From Nocardia vermiculata NBRC 100427 (GTDB lineage: Bacteria; Actinomycetota; Actinomycetes; Mycobacteriales; Mycobacteriaceae), in the NCBI RefSeq assembly GCF_001613265.1, contig NZ_BDCA01000005.1:248001-312000 (forward strand): DNA of 64,000 nucleotides. The letters run 5' to 3'. Below are positions 1 through 8,741 of this stretch, in pieces. Numbering within the stretch: position 1 is the stretch's first letter; each line of letters begins with the position of its first letter. Below the pieces are notes generated by a model that made no database searches, was not told where the DNA came from, and saw only the letters and a list, made by a program, of their open reading frames with translations. Both the position numbers and the translations under genes were made by a program.

Positions 1-1
1 G

Positions 2-400
2 GCACAGAGCCCGTATGTTGCCGAGCTGGGTGATACCGAGACGCGCGCGAAGGACGCGGAAGTACTTGTCGCGGTGCGTGATTCCGAGGTGGTCGGCTCG
101 CTGACCATTGCCCGGCCCGGCACGCCCTACGCCGATATCGCGCGGCCCGGTGAGCTGGAGTTCCGCATGCTGGCGGTGTCACCACAGGCCCGGGGCGCAG
201 GCGTGGGAACCGCGCTGGTTCGCGCTGTGCTCGACACCGCCGCTGCCGAGGGGTTCGAGGCGGTCGTGCTCACCACGATGCCGACCATGGCCGCCGCCCG
301 CCGCATCTACCAGCGTTCGGGGTTCCTGCACGCGGCCGACCGGGACTGGCAGACCGACGCCGGGCTGCCACTCACGGTCATGCGTCGCGCCACCACCTGA
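2..400 (+). CDS. GNAT family N-acetyltransferase (5' end outside window)
   Basis: The reading frame is open from base 2 to the stop at 400, so the true start lies before the window; an internal GTG at 74 is not needed. The fragment is about 132 residues, close to a full GNAT domain. The acetyl-CoA pyrophosphate loop is visible as PQARGAGVGTALV, preceded by a beta strand (LEFRMLAV) and followed by the usual C-terminal half with MPTMAAARRIYQRSGF, the helix and beta bulge that end most GNAT folds. The acetyl acceptor cannot be told from the sequence. It is followed by an ACT-domain gene on the opposite strand, so it is convergent with that gene and not part of the GatCA operon. Confidence 0.85.
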   Translation, partial: AQSPYVAELGDTETRAKDAEVLVAVRDSEVVGSLTIARPGTPYADIARPGELEFRMLAVSPQARGAGVGTALVRAVLDTAAAEGFEAVVLTTMPTMAAARRIYQRSGFLHAADRDWQTDAGLPLTVMRRATT

Positions 401-493
401 GCCGTGTCACCGCCCGAGCCGGATGGCTGTGGTGACGCTCCTTAGCCGACCTGGCCTGTGCGCCAACTGCACTCGGCGTCCGCACCTGGTCGA

Positions 494-1144
494 TCAGGTG
501 AGTACGGTGGCGATGATCCCCGCCAGATAACCCAGCCGCGCGATTTCCGACGGACGGAAATCGGGTCCGCCGGGACGGCCGAGTAGCAGCGCCTTGCCGG
601 TGTTGCCCAGTGGTGCAGCGGCGAGCTTGGTATCCATATCGCGCCAGATCTGTGGTACCCAGTCGGCGTCGGGATCGAGGGCGAGGGGCTTCTCCAGGGG
701 CATCCACGGCACGCTGCCTGCCTGTGTCTCGGGTGCGCTGGCGCTGCCGACGAGGCGCCGGCCGCCGTCGGTGCCCATGTCCATCACCGTGCTCCACCCG
801 ACCTGCAGCACCCGTGGTACGCCGTCGACCAGCACCTGCAGCCGGTCGTCGCGCGCGGTGGCGACCTGATCGATCAATTCCAGCTCGCGATGGGTGTCGA
901 GGATGCCGGAGTACGGGCGAAGTGAATCGACTCGTACGTCGGTGAGCGATTCGGCGGCGGTGATCAGCGTATCGGGCAGCGCGCCCGAGGAGACCTCCAC
1001 CACCAGATCGTCGATCGCATAGCCGGCGCCGCGTTCGACCACATCCAGCGAGAGGATGTCGGCGCCGACGGAGCCCAATGCGAGGGCGAGTGAACCAAGA
1101 CTTCCTGGGCGATCCGGAAGTTGCACGCGAAGCAGAAATGACAC
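494..1144 (-). CDS. ACT-domain amino-acid-binding protein (Rv3013-like)
   Basis: A 216-residue protein. The start is placed at GTG 1144 because an AGGAAGGAAAGC ribosome site lies directly upstream and the protein then opens with the ACT strand-helix SFLLRVQLPDRPGSLGSLALAL; the longer frame upstream is rich in unlikely residues. A second ACT-like stretch follows at about residues 75-120, then a C-terminal region of unknown role (about 120-216) ending in a predicted GAF-like or amphipathic part. ACT domains usually bind a free amino acid and act as regulators. The gene diverges from gatC, the same arrangement as Rv3013/Rv3012c in Mycobacterium tuberculosis. A link with amino acid sensing near the tRNA amidotransferase is an inference from location only. 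Confidence 0.8.
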   Translation of the reverse strand: MSFLLRVQLPDRPGSLGSLALALGSVGADILSLDVVERGAGYAIDDLVVEVSSGALPDTLITAAESLTDVRVDSLRPYSGILDTHRELELIDQVATARDDRLQVLVDGVPRVLQVGWSTVMDMGTDGGRRLVGSASAPETQAGSVPWMPLEKPLALDPDADWVPQIWRDMDTKLAAAPLGNTGKALLLGRPGGPDFRPSEIARLGYLAGIIATVLT

Positions 1145-1444
1145 GTGCTTTCCTTCCTTTCCTGTGCGACCGAGACTTTCGGACGGATACCCGAGTCTCG
1201 CTATACTTACACCCGCTGCTTCAGCGCAAACCACCCGAACCGGGCGTAGTGACGTATGCCACACCCATTGTCGGCCGATCCCGGGCGCCGTGCCAGTGCA
1301 GACCGGGTGACGTTGTGGTGTCAACCTTGTGTCCGCTTCGCAGCGGGGGTGCGCTGCCCCCGCCCGTCCCGACCCCATTAGGGTGGTCTGTGCGCAGCGC
1401 CCTGCGCCACCGACATGCACCAACCTGCCGAAAGGGGTTTCGCG
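1145..1444. promoter_or_regulatory. Divergent promoter region between ACT gene and gatC
   Basis: These 300 bases carry no convincing gene. Two inverted repeats stand out: CGAGACT at 1171-1177 against AGTCTCG at 1194-1200, which would fold in the 5' leader of the ACT gene, and GCGGGGG at 1343-1349 against CCCCCGC at 1357-1363, about 80 bases before gatC. A TATACT-like stretch lies at 1202-1207. Promoter positions are not certain. Confidence 0.4.
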
Positions 1445-1741
1445 GTGCCCGCCATATCCCGCGACGAGGTCGCACACCTCGCCCGGCTGTCCCGGCTCGC
1501 TCTCACCGACGAAGAGCTCGATCTGTATGCCGGTCAGCTGGATTCGATCCTGAGTCACGTGCGGGTCATCACCGAGGTCGCCGCCGACGTGCCCGCCACC
1601 GCGTCGCCGAACCCGGACACGAACGTCACTCGCCCGGATGTCGTGGTCCCCGGTCTCACCCCGGGTGAGGCGCTGTCCGGTGCGCCCGCCGTCGATGAGC
1701 AGCGGTTCATGGTCCCGCAGATCCTGGGAGAGGGCGAATGA
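1445..1741 (+). CDS. gatC: Glutamyl/aspartyl-tRNA amidotransferase subunit C
   Basis: A 98-residue protein, the usual length for GatC. The GTG start at 1445 follows a GAAAGGGG ribosome site and gives the typical opening [19 protein letters not shown]; the family hallmark is the helix VxxLAxLARL and the later QLDSILSHV. GatC is the small belt-like subunit that wraps GatA and GatB and stabilises the amidotransferase that converts Glu-tRNA(Gln) to Gln-tRNA(Gln), or Asp-tRNA(Asn) to Asn-tRNA(Asn). The stop overlaps the gatA start (ATGA at 1738-1741), so the two are translationally coupled, while gatB is 19 kb downstream. Confidence 0.96.
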   Translation: MPAISRDEVAHLARLSRLALTDEELDLYAGQLDSILSHVRVITEVAADVPATASPNPDTNVTRPDVVVPGLTPGEALSGAPAVDEQRFMVPQILGEGE

Positions 1742-3216
1742 GCGGCACGGGTGACCTCACGAAACTGACCGCGGCCGAGCTGGCGGACAAGATTCACGGT
1801 GGAGAGGTGTCCTCGGTGCAGGTCACCGAGGCGCATCTGCAGCGCATCGCCGAGGTCGACGGTGAACTGAACGCCTTCCTGCACGTGGCCGGTGAGCAGG
1901 CGCTGGCCACCGCCGCCGAGGTCGACGCCGCGATCGCCGCGGGCACCGTCGCCTCCCCGCTGGCGGGAGTCCCGTTGGCGCTCAAGGATGTTTTCACCAC
2001 CACGGATATGCCCACCACCTGCGCGTCGAAGATTCTCGAGGGCTGGGTGTCGCCCTACGACGCAACGGTGACGGCCAAGCTGCGGGCCGCCGGCATCCCC
2101 CTCCTCGGCAAGACCAATATGGACGAATTCGCGATGGGTTCGTCCACCGAGAACTCCGCGTACGGCCCCACCCGCAACCCGCGCGACACCGGCCGCATTC
2201 CGGGCGGTTCCGGTGGTGGCTCGGCGGCCGCGCTGGCCTCCTACCAGGCGCCGCTGGCGATCGGCACCGACACCGGTGGTTCGATTCGGCAGCCGGCCGC
2301 GATGACCGCGACCGTCGGCACCAAGCCCACCTACGGCACCGTGTCGCGCTACGGCCTGGTGGCTTGCGCGTCTTCCCTGGACCAGGGCGGCCCGTGCGGG
2401 CGCACGGTGCTCGACACGGCGCTGCTGCACGAGGTGATCGCCGGGTACGACCCACGGGATTCGACCTCGCGCGATGTTCCGGTCGCACCGGTGGTGCAGG
2501 CCGCGCGCGAGGGTGCCCGCGGTGATCTGTCCGGTGTGAAGGTCGGAGTGGTCAAGGAACTGCATTCCGGCAGCTATCAGCCCGGCGTGCTCGCCTCGTT
2601 CGACGCCGCGGTGGCGCAGCTGAAGGAGCTGGGTGCCGAGGTCGTCGAGGTGTCCTGCCCGAACTTCGAATACGCGCTGGCCTCCTACTATCTGGTCATG
2701 CCCAGCGAGGTCTCGTCCAACCTGGCCCGCTTCGACGCGATGCGTTACGGCCTGCGCGCCGGCGACGACGGCACCCATTCGGCCGAGCAGGTCATGTCGT
2801 TGACCCGCGAGGCCGGCTTCGGTCCGGAAGTCAAGCGGCGCATCATGATCGGCACCTATGCGCTGTCGGCCGGCTACTACGACGCCTACTACGGTCAGGC
2901 GCTGAAGGTACGCACCCTCATCGCGCAGGACTTCGACAAGGCCTACCGGAGCGTCGACGTGCTGGTCTCGCCGACCAGCCCGTTCACGCCGTGGAAGCTG
3001 GGCGAGAAGGTGAACGATCCGCTGGCGATGTACCTGTCGGACCTGTGCACCCTGCCGACCAATCTGTCCGGGCACTGCGGCATGTCGGTGCCGTCGGGAT
3101 TCAGTGCGGATGACGGTCTCCCGGTCGGGCTGCAGATCATGGCCCCCGCACTGGCCGACGACCGGCTCTACCGGGTGGGTGCTGCCTACGAGGCGGCTCG
3201 CGGCCCGATCGACTGA
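1738..3216 (+). CDS. gatA: Glutamyl/aspartyl-tRNA amidotransferase subunit A (amidase)
   Basis: A 492-residue amidase-signature protein, normal length for GatA. The Ser-cisSer-Lys triad is readable as Lys83 (ALKDVF), Ser158 (PGGSGGGS) and Ser182 ([12 protein letters not shown]). It hydrolyses glutamine and releases ammonia that travels to GatB, where the misacylated tRNA is amidated. Translation is coupled to gatC by a 4-base overlap. The downstream hairpin at 3234-3279 suggests that the gatCA transcript ends here, so gatB must be expressed separately. Identification is firm. Confidence 0.98.
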   Translation: MSGTGDLTKLTAAELADKIHGGEVSSVQVTEAHLQRIAEVDGELNAFLHVAGEQALATAAEVDAAIAAGTVASPLAGVPLALKDVFTTTDMPTTCASKILEGWVSPYDATVTAKLRAAGIPLLGKTNMDEFAMGSSTENSAYGPTRNPRDTGRIPGGSGGGSAAALASYQAPLAIGTDTGGSIRQPAAMTATVGTKPTYGTVSRYGLVACASSLDQGGPCGRTVLDTALLHEVIAGYDPRDSTSRDVPVAPVVQAAREGARGDLSGVKVGVVKELHSGSYQPGVLASFDAAVAQLKELGAEVVEVSCPNFEYALASYYLVMPSEVSSNLARFDAMRYGLRAGDDGTHSAEQVMSLTREAGFGPEVKRRIMIGTYALSAGYYDAYYGQALKVRTLIAQDFDKAYRSVDVLVSPTSPFTPWKLGEKVNDPLAMYLSDLCTLPTNLSGHCGMSVPSGFSADDGLPVGLQIMAPALADDRLYRVGAAYEAARGPID

Positions 3217-3233
3217 CCACCCCTCACCACTCA

Positions 3234-3279
3234 CGGCCCCGTCCTTCCCGCCGAGAACCGGCCGGGTTGGGCGGGGCCG
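3234..3279 (+). terminator. Candidate terminator after gatA
   Basis: CGGCCCCG at 3234-3241 pairs perfectly with CGGGGCCG at 3272-3279, enclosing about 30 bases that can themselves fold (CCGGCCGG). There is no T-run, which is common for actinobacterial hairpin terminators. The rest of the gap to 3426 shows nothing recognisable. Confidence 0.45.
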
Positions 3280-3426
3280 CAGCGTATCTCACCACCGTGG
3301 CCCACTGGATCAGTAGCGTCGCCTATTCGACCGCGCCGCGGCCGCCTCGGTCGCCGGCGCCGTGTACTCGGCCGTGACCGCGGCGCACGCAACGGCACCG
3401 ACGCGTGTCGCAGGGCAGACGGCTGG

Positions 3427-3876
3427 TCAGGGTCGGGGCCAGGGGCGACCGTCGAGGCGCTCGATATCGGTATTGAAGCGCTGTAGGTATCCGGCGAAGC
3501 GCACGATGTCCTCGTCCGGCCAGTCCGTCAGGACGCGGCTGAGCCCCTCGATATTGGCTTCGCGTTCGGATTCGAGGTCCTGCAGGCCGTCCGGTGTGAT
3601 GCGAAACTTGCGGGCCATCCCACCGTCGGGGTCCGGAATGCGCTCCACGCTTCCGGCGCGCAACAGGGTCGCGGTCTGCCGGTTCAGCGTGGAGGCGTCC
3701 AGCCCGAACGCCTCACTGAGTTGCCCGATCGACATCGGTCCCTCGATGGCCAGTCGGCTCAGCAGTAGATATGCGCTGCGATCGAGCCGGGTGCCGTCGC
3801 GGCGGTACCGCGGATTGAGGGTGTAGCGGCCGAGCAGCATGGTCTCGAATTCCACCGATTTCGTGGGCTTGTCCAT
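3427..3876 (-). CDS. MarR family transcriptional regulator
   Basis: A 149-residue winged-helix regulator. ATG 3876 is preferred because GGAAGGACAGC lies just before it and the protein then begins MDKPTKSVEFETMLL. The MarR winged-helix is seen at SIGQLSEAFGLDASTLNRQTATLLRAGSVERIPDPDGGMARKFRITPDG, with the recognition helix around residues 70-85 and the wing with the PDGG turn. The protein should act as a dimeric repressor of drug, redox or catabolic genes, and the effector is unknown. Upstream lies the convergent-side gene for a large hydrolase on the same strand (stop at 3959), so this may be the last gene of that unit. Confidence 0.88.
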   Translation of the reverse strand: MDKPTKSVEFETMLLGRYTLNPRYRRDGTRLDRSAYLLLSRLAIEGPMSIGQLSEAFGLDASTLNRQTATLLRAGSVERIPDPDGGMARKFRITPDGLQDLESEREANIEGLSRVLTDWPDEDIVRFAGYLQRFNTDIERLDGRPWPRP

Positions 3877-3958
3877 GCTGTCCTTCCGCCGCTTTACAGT
3901 TCTGACCTGCGAGAACCGGTATAGCATACGTTGCGCTGGGCGCAGGCACGGGTGCTGA

Positions 3959-6574
3959 TCAGCACGAACCCAGCGCGGTGCCCTGATCGGTGCCGTAGCG
4001 ATGGCCGTGCCCCGGTCCCGGAGCCAGTGCCGACAGCATATCGGCGGTGGTTTGCACCCAGCTCACCACCGGCAACCACGGCGGGTGGGGTGCGTCGGTG
4101 CGGGTGCCGGTGAGATCGGGTGCCCGCCACAGCAACTGCGGTGACCACTGCACCACCGGATCGGAGGAGTTGGCCAGTACGGTCGCGCCGCCGTGATGGA
4201 CCGCCGCGGCGGGCGGACCGGCCCACAGTGCCGCACAGACCCGGGAACGTTCGTCGTCGTCGCCCGCGAAGATCGCGCTGCCCGCGGTCGCGCCGAGGCT
4301 CTGACCGTAGACAAAGAGCTCCGGAGGACGGTCCATGGTCGCCAGGCGGCTTTCCAGCGCGGTGAACAGCTCGCGCGCGGATCGTTCCGCGTCCTCGCGG
4401 GCGAACAGGAAGGTGACCCAGCTCGGTGCCTTCGAATACTGCATGCCGACCAGCGTCGCGTCGCCGCCGAACCGTTCGTCCAGGCCGTGCGCGGCCTTGG
4501 CATCCAGCCAGCCCGACCCGGTGGGAATCATCAGGACCAGATGTCCGCGGCGGAACCCGCCGGCCCGTTCGATCTCTCGCAGTGCCAGGGCGATACGGGA
4601 ATCGAGATCCGGAGCGGAATCGAGACCGATGTACACCCGGGCCGAACTGCCCTTGTCGGAGACGAATTTACGTCCCTCGGCCCCGAGCGAGGCCCAGCTC
4701 ACCTCGGAATCCGCACTTCCGGAGCGGGAGTGTGAAACCGGCTGCACCACGGTCGGGTCCATGGTCGTATCGGCTGCCGCGAAGGCGCTCTGTTGCCGAT
4801 CGACCAGGGCCGGAAGAACCGCGAACTGTCCGGCCAGCACCGTCACCGCGATTGCCGCCGCGGTCGGTAGCCGCCCGGCATACCCTGCCGCCCAGTGCAG
4901 TCCGCGTGCGAACAGCATTACCGGCACCAGCACAGCCACCACTCCTACCGCCCAGTGCAGCCAGTACCACGGGCCGAGTGCGGGGAAATCCATTGCGCCA
5001 CGCAGCCGGTTCTGCCAGTACCAGTCGTACCCCGCGATGGTGGATACCAGCGCCGTGCTCCCGATCACCACCGCGCGACGGTGCCGTGCCCACCGGTCTG
5101 TGCCGACCCCGAAGTAGCCCAGTATTTTTCGTCCTACGCCGGCGGCCGCGAGTGCGATCAGGATCAGCAGCGCGGTCAGTATCGCCTGTGCGATCGCGGT
5201 GCGTGGCAGTAGTCCCGGTGCCAGCGATACCGCGATACCCGAGGCCGCGGCAACGATGGTCCCTACCCGAGGTGAGCACAGTGTCGCGAATCGCCGCGCA
5301 GCAGACCGGGGCGCCTGCCGCGCCGCGGAGCGGGTCGTCCGGTGCGCTGCGGACCGGGGCGTTCGCTGAACCAGGGGACGCGTCACTCGACCCAGGTGCA
5401 GGCGGCTGCGGGATACGACCGTGTGGACCAGCCCTCGCCCGTGCCGCCCGCCTCGAAGTAGCAGGTGACCTGCGCGCTGGAGGTCTGCACCCGTTCGGCG
5501 CCGCACGGCAGTGCATGTCTGCCGCAGCAGTGCGCGGCCGCGGCGCGCGAGCGTGACCGCACGAAGTAGAGAGGCGCGACCGCGGTGCGGTGACCGGGCG
5601 CGGACCTCGGTCGAATGGTCAGGTGCAGCCGCGCGGACTACGGCACCGGTTCGCCACGTCGGCTCGGGACTGCGTTCCATCGGACGTGTGGGCCGGGCCT
5701 GCCGCGCCGGTGTGCCGAGCCGCAGTTCGACCTGCCGCGGCCCGTCCGGCGCCCCGCCGGCGAGCCTCGTGCGCGGGGTGATCGTACGGCGCACGATGGC
5801 GAACAGCGCCGCGACCATCAGCAGCACCATCGCGAGCGGTGCGAGGATCTGTACCACCCGCGGCCCCGCCTCCGTACCGGAAAGCGTTGCGCCGAGGAAC
5901 TGTTCGGGCCTGGGCGCGGCGTAGTGCTGGCGCAGCGAGTTCAGGTCGACCGCCGCGGCCGCGACGGCGGCCATCGTCGTGCACCGCAGCCGCGCCACCG
6001 CGGCGTCGCGATCCGCACAGGCGGCGACCATCCGCTGTTCCAGCGTGCGGTCGAGGGCCTTGCGGGCCCACGGGCCGAGTGCCCCGCCGTGCCGGTCCGC
6101 GTAGCGCAGCAGGTCGTAGCCCAGGTCGTGGGCTTTACAGGCGGTATCGAATTCGGCCGGGAGTGCGACGGGGGAGGAACACTCACCCGAGGGATTCGCC
6201 GCACTGCCGTCGATGGTCGCGGGCAGATAGCCCAGCGACGCCGCGAAATCCGGGGGGACGACCACCCGGGACGGGTCGGTGCTGGTCAGTGCGCGAACCG
6301 CTGCTCCTGCGGAGGCATCCTCCGTCGTTGCGGCGTGCCGAGTATCGGAGGGGCCGTCGTCCGCCGCGGCCGCGCCCGCCGAGGGTGCCACCACTGCGAC
6401 GAGACTGCCCAGCAGCACCAGGACGGCGAGACCTCGGCGCCACGGTGCACCGCGCCGCCGGGCGGGCAGCAGCTCGCGCCCGGTCGAGCGAGGCCGGCGC
6501 CCGGAGGCGGCCCGGCGTGGGGCCGGGGCGTGGTCCGCACAGTCGGCACCGTCCGGCGCCGTCACTTCGTTCAT
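3959..6574 (-). CDS. Membrane protein fusing a phospholipase A2-like domain to an Abhydrolase_9 domain
   Basis: An 871-residue protein with two predicted hydrolase modules. After a membrane or signal segment (about 48-68) comes a region with the prokaryotic PLA2 motif CKAHDLGYDLLRY at 146-158, His149-Asp150 being the expected catalytic pair. A second membrane segment (239-262) leads into a long Arg/Ser/Thr-rich linker (about 265-430) with repeats such as PRSAAHRTTRSAARQ. Four or so membrane segments follow, then a soluble C-terminal domain with the nucleophile elbow YGQSLGA (Ser759), NSSDPVVQW (Asp805) and a closing GHGHRYG (His856/858). The C-terminal half resembles the Abhydrolase_9 family with its membrane N-terminus. 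A role in lipid hydrolysis or remodelling at the envelope is inferred from the two folds. Confidence 0.8.
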   Translation of the reverse strand: MNEVTAPDGADCADHAPAPRRAASGRRPRSTGRELLPARRRGAPWRRGLAVLVLLGSLVAVVAPSAGAAAADDGPSDTRHAATTEDASAGAAVRALTSTDPSRVVVPPDFAASLGYLPATIDGSAANPSGECSSPVALPAEFDTACKAHDLGYDLLRYADRHGGALGPWARKALDRTLEQRMVAACADRDAAVARLRCTTMAAVAAAAVDLNSLRQHYAAPRPEQFLGATLSGTEAGPRVVQILAPLAMVLLMVAALFAIVRRTITPRTRLAGGAPDGPRQVELRLGTPARQARPTRPMERSPEPTWRTGAVVRAAAPDHSTEVRARSPHRGRASLLRAVTLARRGRALLRQTCTAVRRRTGADLQRAGHLLLRGGRHGRGLVHTVVSRSRLHLGRVTRPLVQRTPRSAAHRTTRSAARQAPRSAARRFATLCSPRVGTIVAAASGIAVSLAPGLLPRTAIAQAILTALLILIALAAAGVGRKILGYFGVGTDRWARHRRAVVIGSTALVSTIAGYDWYWQNRLRGAMDFPALGPWYWLHWAVGVVAVLVPVMLFARGLHWAAGYAGRLPTAAAIAVTVLAGQFAVLPALVDRQQSAFAAADTTMDPTVVQPVSHSRSGSADSEVSWASLGAEGRKFVSDKGSSARVYIGLDSAPDLDSRIALALREIERAGGFRRGHLVLMIPTGSGWLDAKAAHGLDERFGGDATLVGMQYSKAPSWVTFLFAREDAERSARELFTALESRLATMDRPPELFVYGQSLGATAGSAIFAGDDDERSRVCAALWAGPPAAAVHHGGATVLANSSDPVVQWSPQLLWRAPDLTGTRTDAPHPPWLPVVSWVQTTADMLSALAPGPGHGHRYGTDQGTALGSC

Positions 6575-6668
6575 AGCAGTCGAAATTAGGAATCCGGGCC
6601 CGCTGCCGACCTCCCGCCGAAGATCGATTTCGGCCGCGCTACCGGGGTGTGCCTCGCGACCGGGCTCA

Positions 6669-6678
6669 TACCGGGGTA
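6669..6678 (+). promoter_or_regulatory. Dyad upstream of two-component operon 1
   Basis: TACC-GG-GGTA at 6669-6678, inside CATACCGGGGTAGG, lies 63 bases before the histidine kinase start. It resembles the perfect palindrome at 18649-18664 that sits at almost the same distance from the second histidine kinase gene. It could be an autoregulatory site for the response regulator. Confidence 0.4.
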
Positions 6679-6741
6679 GGGGGTGCGATATCGACCGCGG
6701 GGGTGAGGACGGATCGAACCGGGATTTCTAGGCTCGTACCC

Positions 6742-7968
6742 ATGACAATGGCGATACGCGCGGTGCGGCGAGTCCGGACCTCGGCGCGGACTCCGGGCCG
6801 CACCCGGCTGTGGTTCGACATCGCGACGGTGCTGGTGATCGGCACTCTGTTCGCGGTGGCGTGGCCGACACTGCACGTCACCCATCAGGTTCCGCCGGCC
6901 GCGCAGCCGTTCATCGCTGCTCTGGCGGTGTTCCCCCTGGCTCTGGTGCGCGTCAACCCCGCCCTGGGCTGGGCGATCTCGGCAGGCGCGGCGTTGCTGA
7001 TCGCCCTGGCGATACCGCATCAGCCCGGCAACGACCTGTCTTTCCAGGTCGTGCACATTCTGGTGCTGTTCACGCTGCTGTTCGCGGTGGCGGTGCGGGC
7101 GCCGATGCAGATCGTGCTCATTGCCTGGATCTCGTCGTCGGTGCTGTTCGGCACCACCATGTCGGCCGGGTCGTCCTTCGCCGAAGCCGGCTTCGGCTGG
7201 CCGCTGGCGATGACCGGACTGGTCGGCTTCGGACTGGTGGTGCGGTGGCTGGTGATGTCGCGGCAGGCGCTGGTGCGGCAGGAAGAGGAGAACGAGCTCG
7301 AACGAGCGCGCCGCACGATTCTCGAGGAGAAGGCGCGGATCGCCCGCGATCTGCACGATGTGGTGGCCCACCACATGTCGATGGTGGTGGTGCAGGCGCA
7401 GACGGCGCCCTACCGGGTGGCCGATATCTCCCCGGCCGCGCGGGCGGAGTTCGAGGCCATCGGCGGATCCGCCCGGGAGGCGCTCAACGAGATCCGCAGC
7501 ATGCTCGGCGTGCTGCGCAGCGACGGACAACTACCCGAGCACGCACCGCAGCCGACGGCCGCGGATGTGGTGACCATGCTGGACGGCGCGCGGCGCGCGG
7601 GGATGACCGTCGAGTGGACGATCGACGGCACCCTGGAGGCCGTGCCCGACACCGTCGGCCTGGCGTTGTACCGGATCGTGCAGGAGTCGCTGTCGAACGT
7701 GTCCCGGCATGCGCCCGGCGCGGCGGTGACGGTCGCGATCACGGTCACCCCGGAGGCCGCGGAGGCCGTCGTCGGCAACGACCCGACCGTGGCGGTGGTC
7801 AGTTCCGGGGCCGACGGCAGTGGTATCGCCGGGATGCGCACGCGAGCAGAATCGATCGGAGGTGTACTGGCCGCCGGACCGCGGTCCGACGGTGGGTTCC
7901 AGGTGTACGCGCGGTTGCCGATTCCGACCGGTTCCCCGGCCGTGGTGCTGCCGGGCGCTGCCCACTGA
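6742..7968 (+). CDS. NarL-type sensor histidine kinase
   Basis: A 408-residue kinase. ATG 6742 is chosen since the protein then starts with a short basic tail before the first membrane helix; a longer frame to 6649 is possible. Four to six membrane segments occupy residues 24-172 with almost no extracellular domain. The HisKA_3 helix reads EKARIARDLHDVVAHHMSMV with phospho-acceptor His205. The ATPase N box is ALYRIVQESLSNVSRHA and the G box GSGIAGMRTRAESIGG; the G1 stretch VVSSGADG lacks the common DDG. It should phosphorylate the response regulator encoded 63 bases downstream. Such kinases often sense membrane or antibiotic stress within the bilayer, but the signal here is unknown. Confidence 0.92.
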   Translation: MTMAIRAVRRVRTSARTPGRTRLWFDIATVLVIGTLFAVAWPTLHVTHQVPPAAQPFIAALAVFPLALVRVNPALGWAISAGAALLIALAIPHQPGNDLSFQVVHILVLFTLLFAVAVRAPMQIVLIAWISSSVLFGTTMSAGSSFAEAGFGWPLAMTGLVGFGLVVRWLVMSRQALVRQEEENELERARRTILEEKARIARDLHDVVAHHMSMVVVQAQTAPYRVADISPAARAEFEAIGGSAREALNEIRSMLGVLRSDGQLPEHAPQPTAADVVTMLDGARRAGMTVEWTIDGTLEAVPDTVGLALYRIVQESLSNVSRHAPGAAVTVAITVTPEAAEAVVGNDPTVAVVSSGADGSGIAGMRTRAESIGGVLAAGPRSDGGFQVYARLPIPTGSPAVVLPGAAH

Positions 7969-8031
7969 CTGGGTGTTCGTGTCAGACTTGGCGGCGATGA
8001 GAACCCGTGCGCCGAGACCCCTGAGGCGGTC

Positions 8032-8691
8032 ATGCCCATAACCGTGTTGATCGCCGACGACCAAGCCATGGTGCGGCAGGGCTTCGGCGCGCTGCTGGCC
8101 GCCCAACCCGACATCAGTGTCATCGGAGACGCCGCCGACGGTGCGGTGGCGGTGACCGAGGCCAAGCGGCTGCGCCCCGACGTGGTGTTGATGGATGTGC
8201 GGATGCCGCACATGAACGGACTCGAGGCCGCCCGTGCCATTCTCGCCGCCGGATTCGATCCGCCGGTCCGGGTACTGATGCTCACCACATTCGATATCGA
8301 CGACTACGTCTACGAGGCATTGGGCTTGGGAGCCAGCGGATTTCTGCTCAAGGATGCGCCCGCCGACGAACTGGTGCGAGCGGTGCGGGTCGTCGCCGAG
8401 GGGCAGGCGTTGCTGGCTCCCACGGTCACCCGTCGCCTGATCGCCGACGTCACGCGCCGCCGGGTCCGTCCCAAGCCGTCGCCGGCGCTGGGAATGCTCA
8501 CCCCGCGCGAACGCGAGGTGCTCGAGCTGATCGCCAAGGGGATGTCGAACACCGAAATCGCCGAGTCCCTGTTCGTGGCCGAGCAGACAGTGAAAACCCA
8601 TGTGTCCAAGGTCTTTTCCAAGCTCGACCTGCGTGATCGCGCGCAAGCCGTGGTGATCGCCTACGAATCCGGGCTGGTCACGCCGGGGTGA
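8032..8691 (+). CDS. NarL/LuxR family response regulator
   Basis: A 219-residue regulator. The receiver domain (about 1-120) starts ITVLIADDQAMVRQG and has the phospho-acceptor Asp55 in DVVLMDVRMPHMNG, then LTTFDIDDYVYEAL and the conserved Lys in FLLKDAP. The C-terminal LuxR helix-turn-helix is LTPREREVLELIAKGMSNTEIAESLFVAEQTVKTHVSKVFSKL. It follows its kinase in the same operon with a GAGG ribosome site ahead of ATG 8032. The nearest neighbour downstream is a Ser/Thr kinase gene. The target genes are unknown; the dyad at 6669-6678 is a possible autoregulatory site. Confidence 0.95.
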   Translation: MPITVLIADDQAMVRQGFGALLAAQPDISVIGDAADGAVAVTEAKRLRPDVVLMDVRMPHMNGLEAARAILAAGFDPPVRVLMLTTFDIDDYVYEALGLGASGFLLKDAPADELVRAVRVVAEGQALLAPTVTRRLIADVTRRRVRPKPSPALGMLTPREREVLELIAKGMSNTEIAESLFVAEQTVKTHVSKVFSKLDLRDRAQAVVIAYESGLVTPG

Positions 8692-8741
8692 GTGGTCCGG
8701 GTAGGATCCCCACCTGGTAGTCGCCGGAAGGGGGAACGCAG

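Noticed and set aside
1555..3234. 559-residue open frame on the minus strand
   Set aside because: It is the antisense shadow of gatA and has low-complexity His/Arg/Gly composition without a family match.
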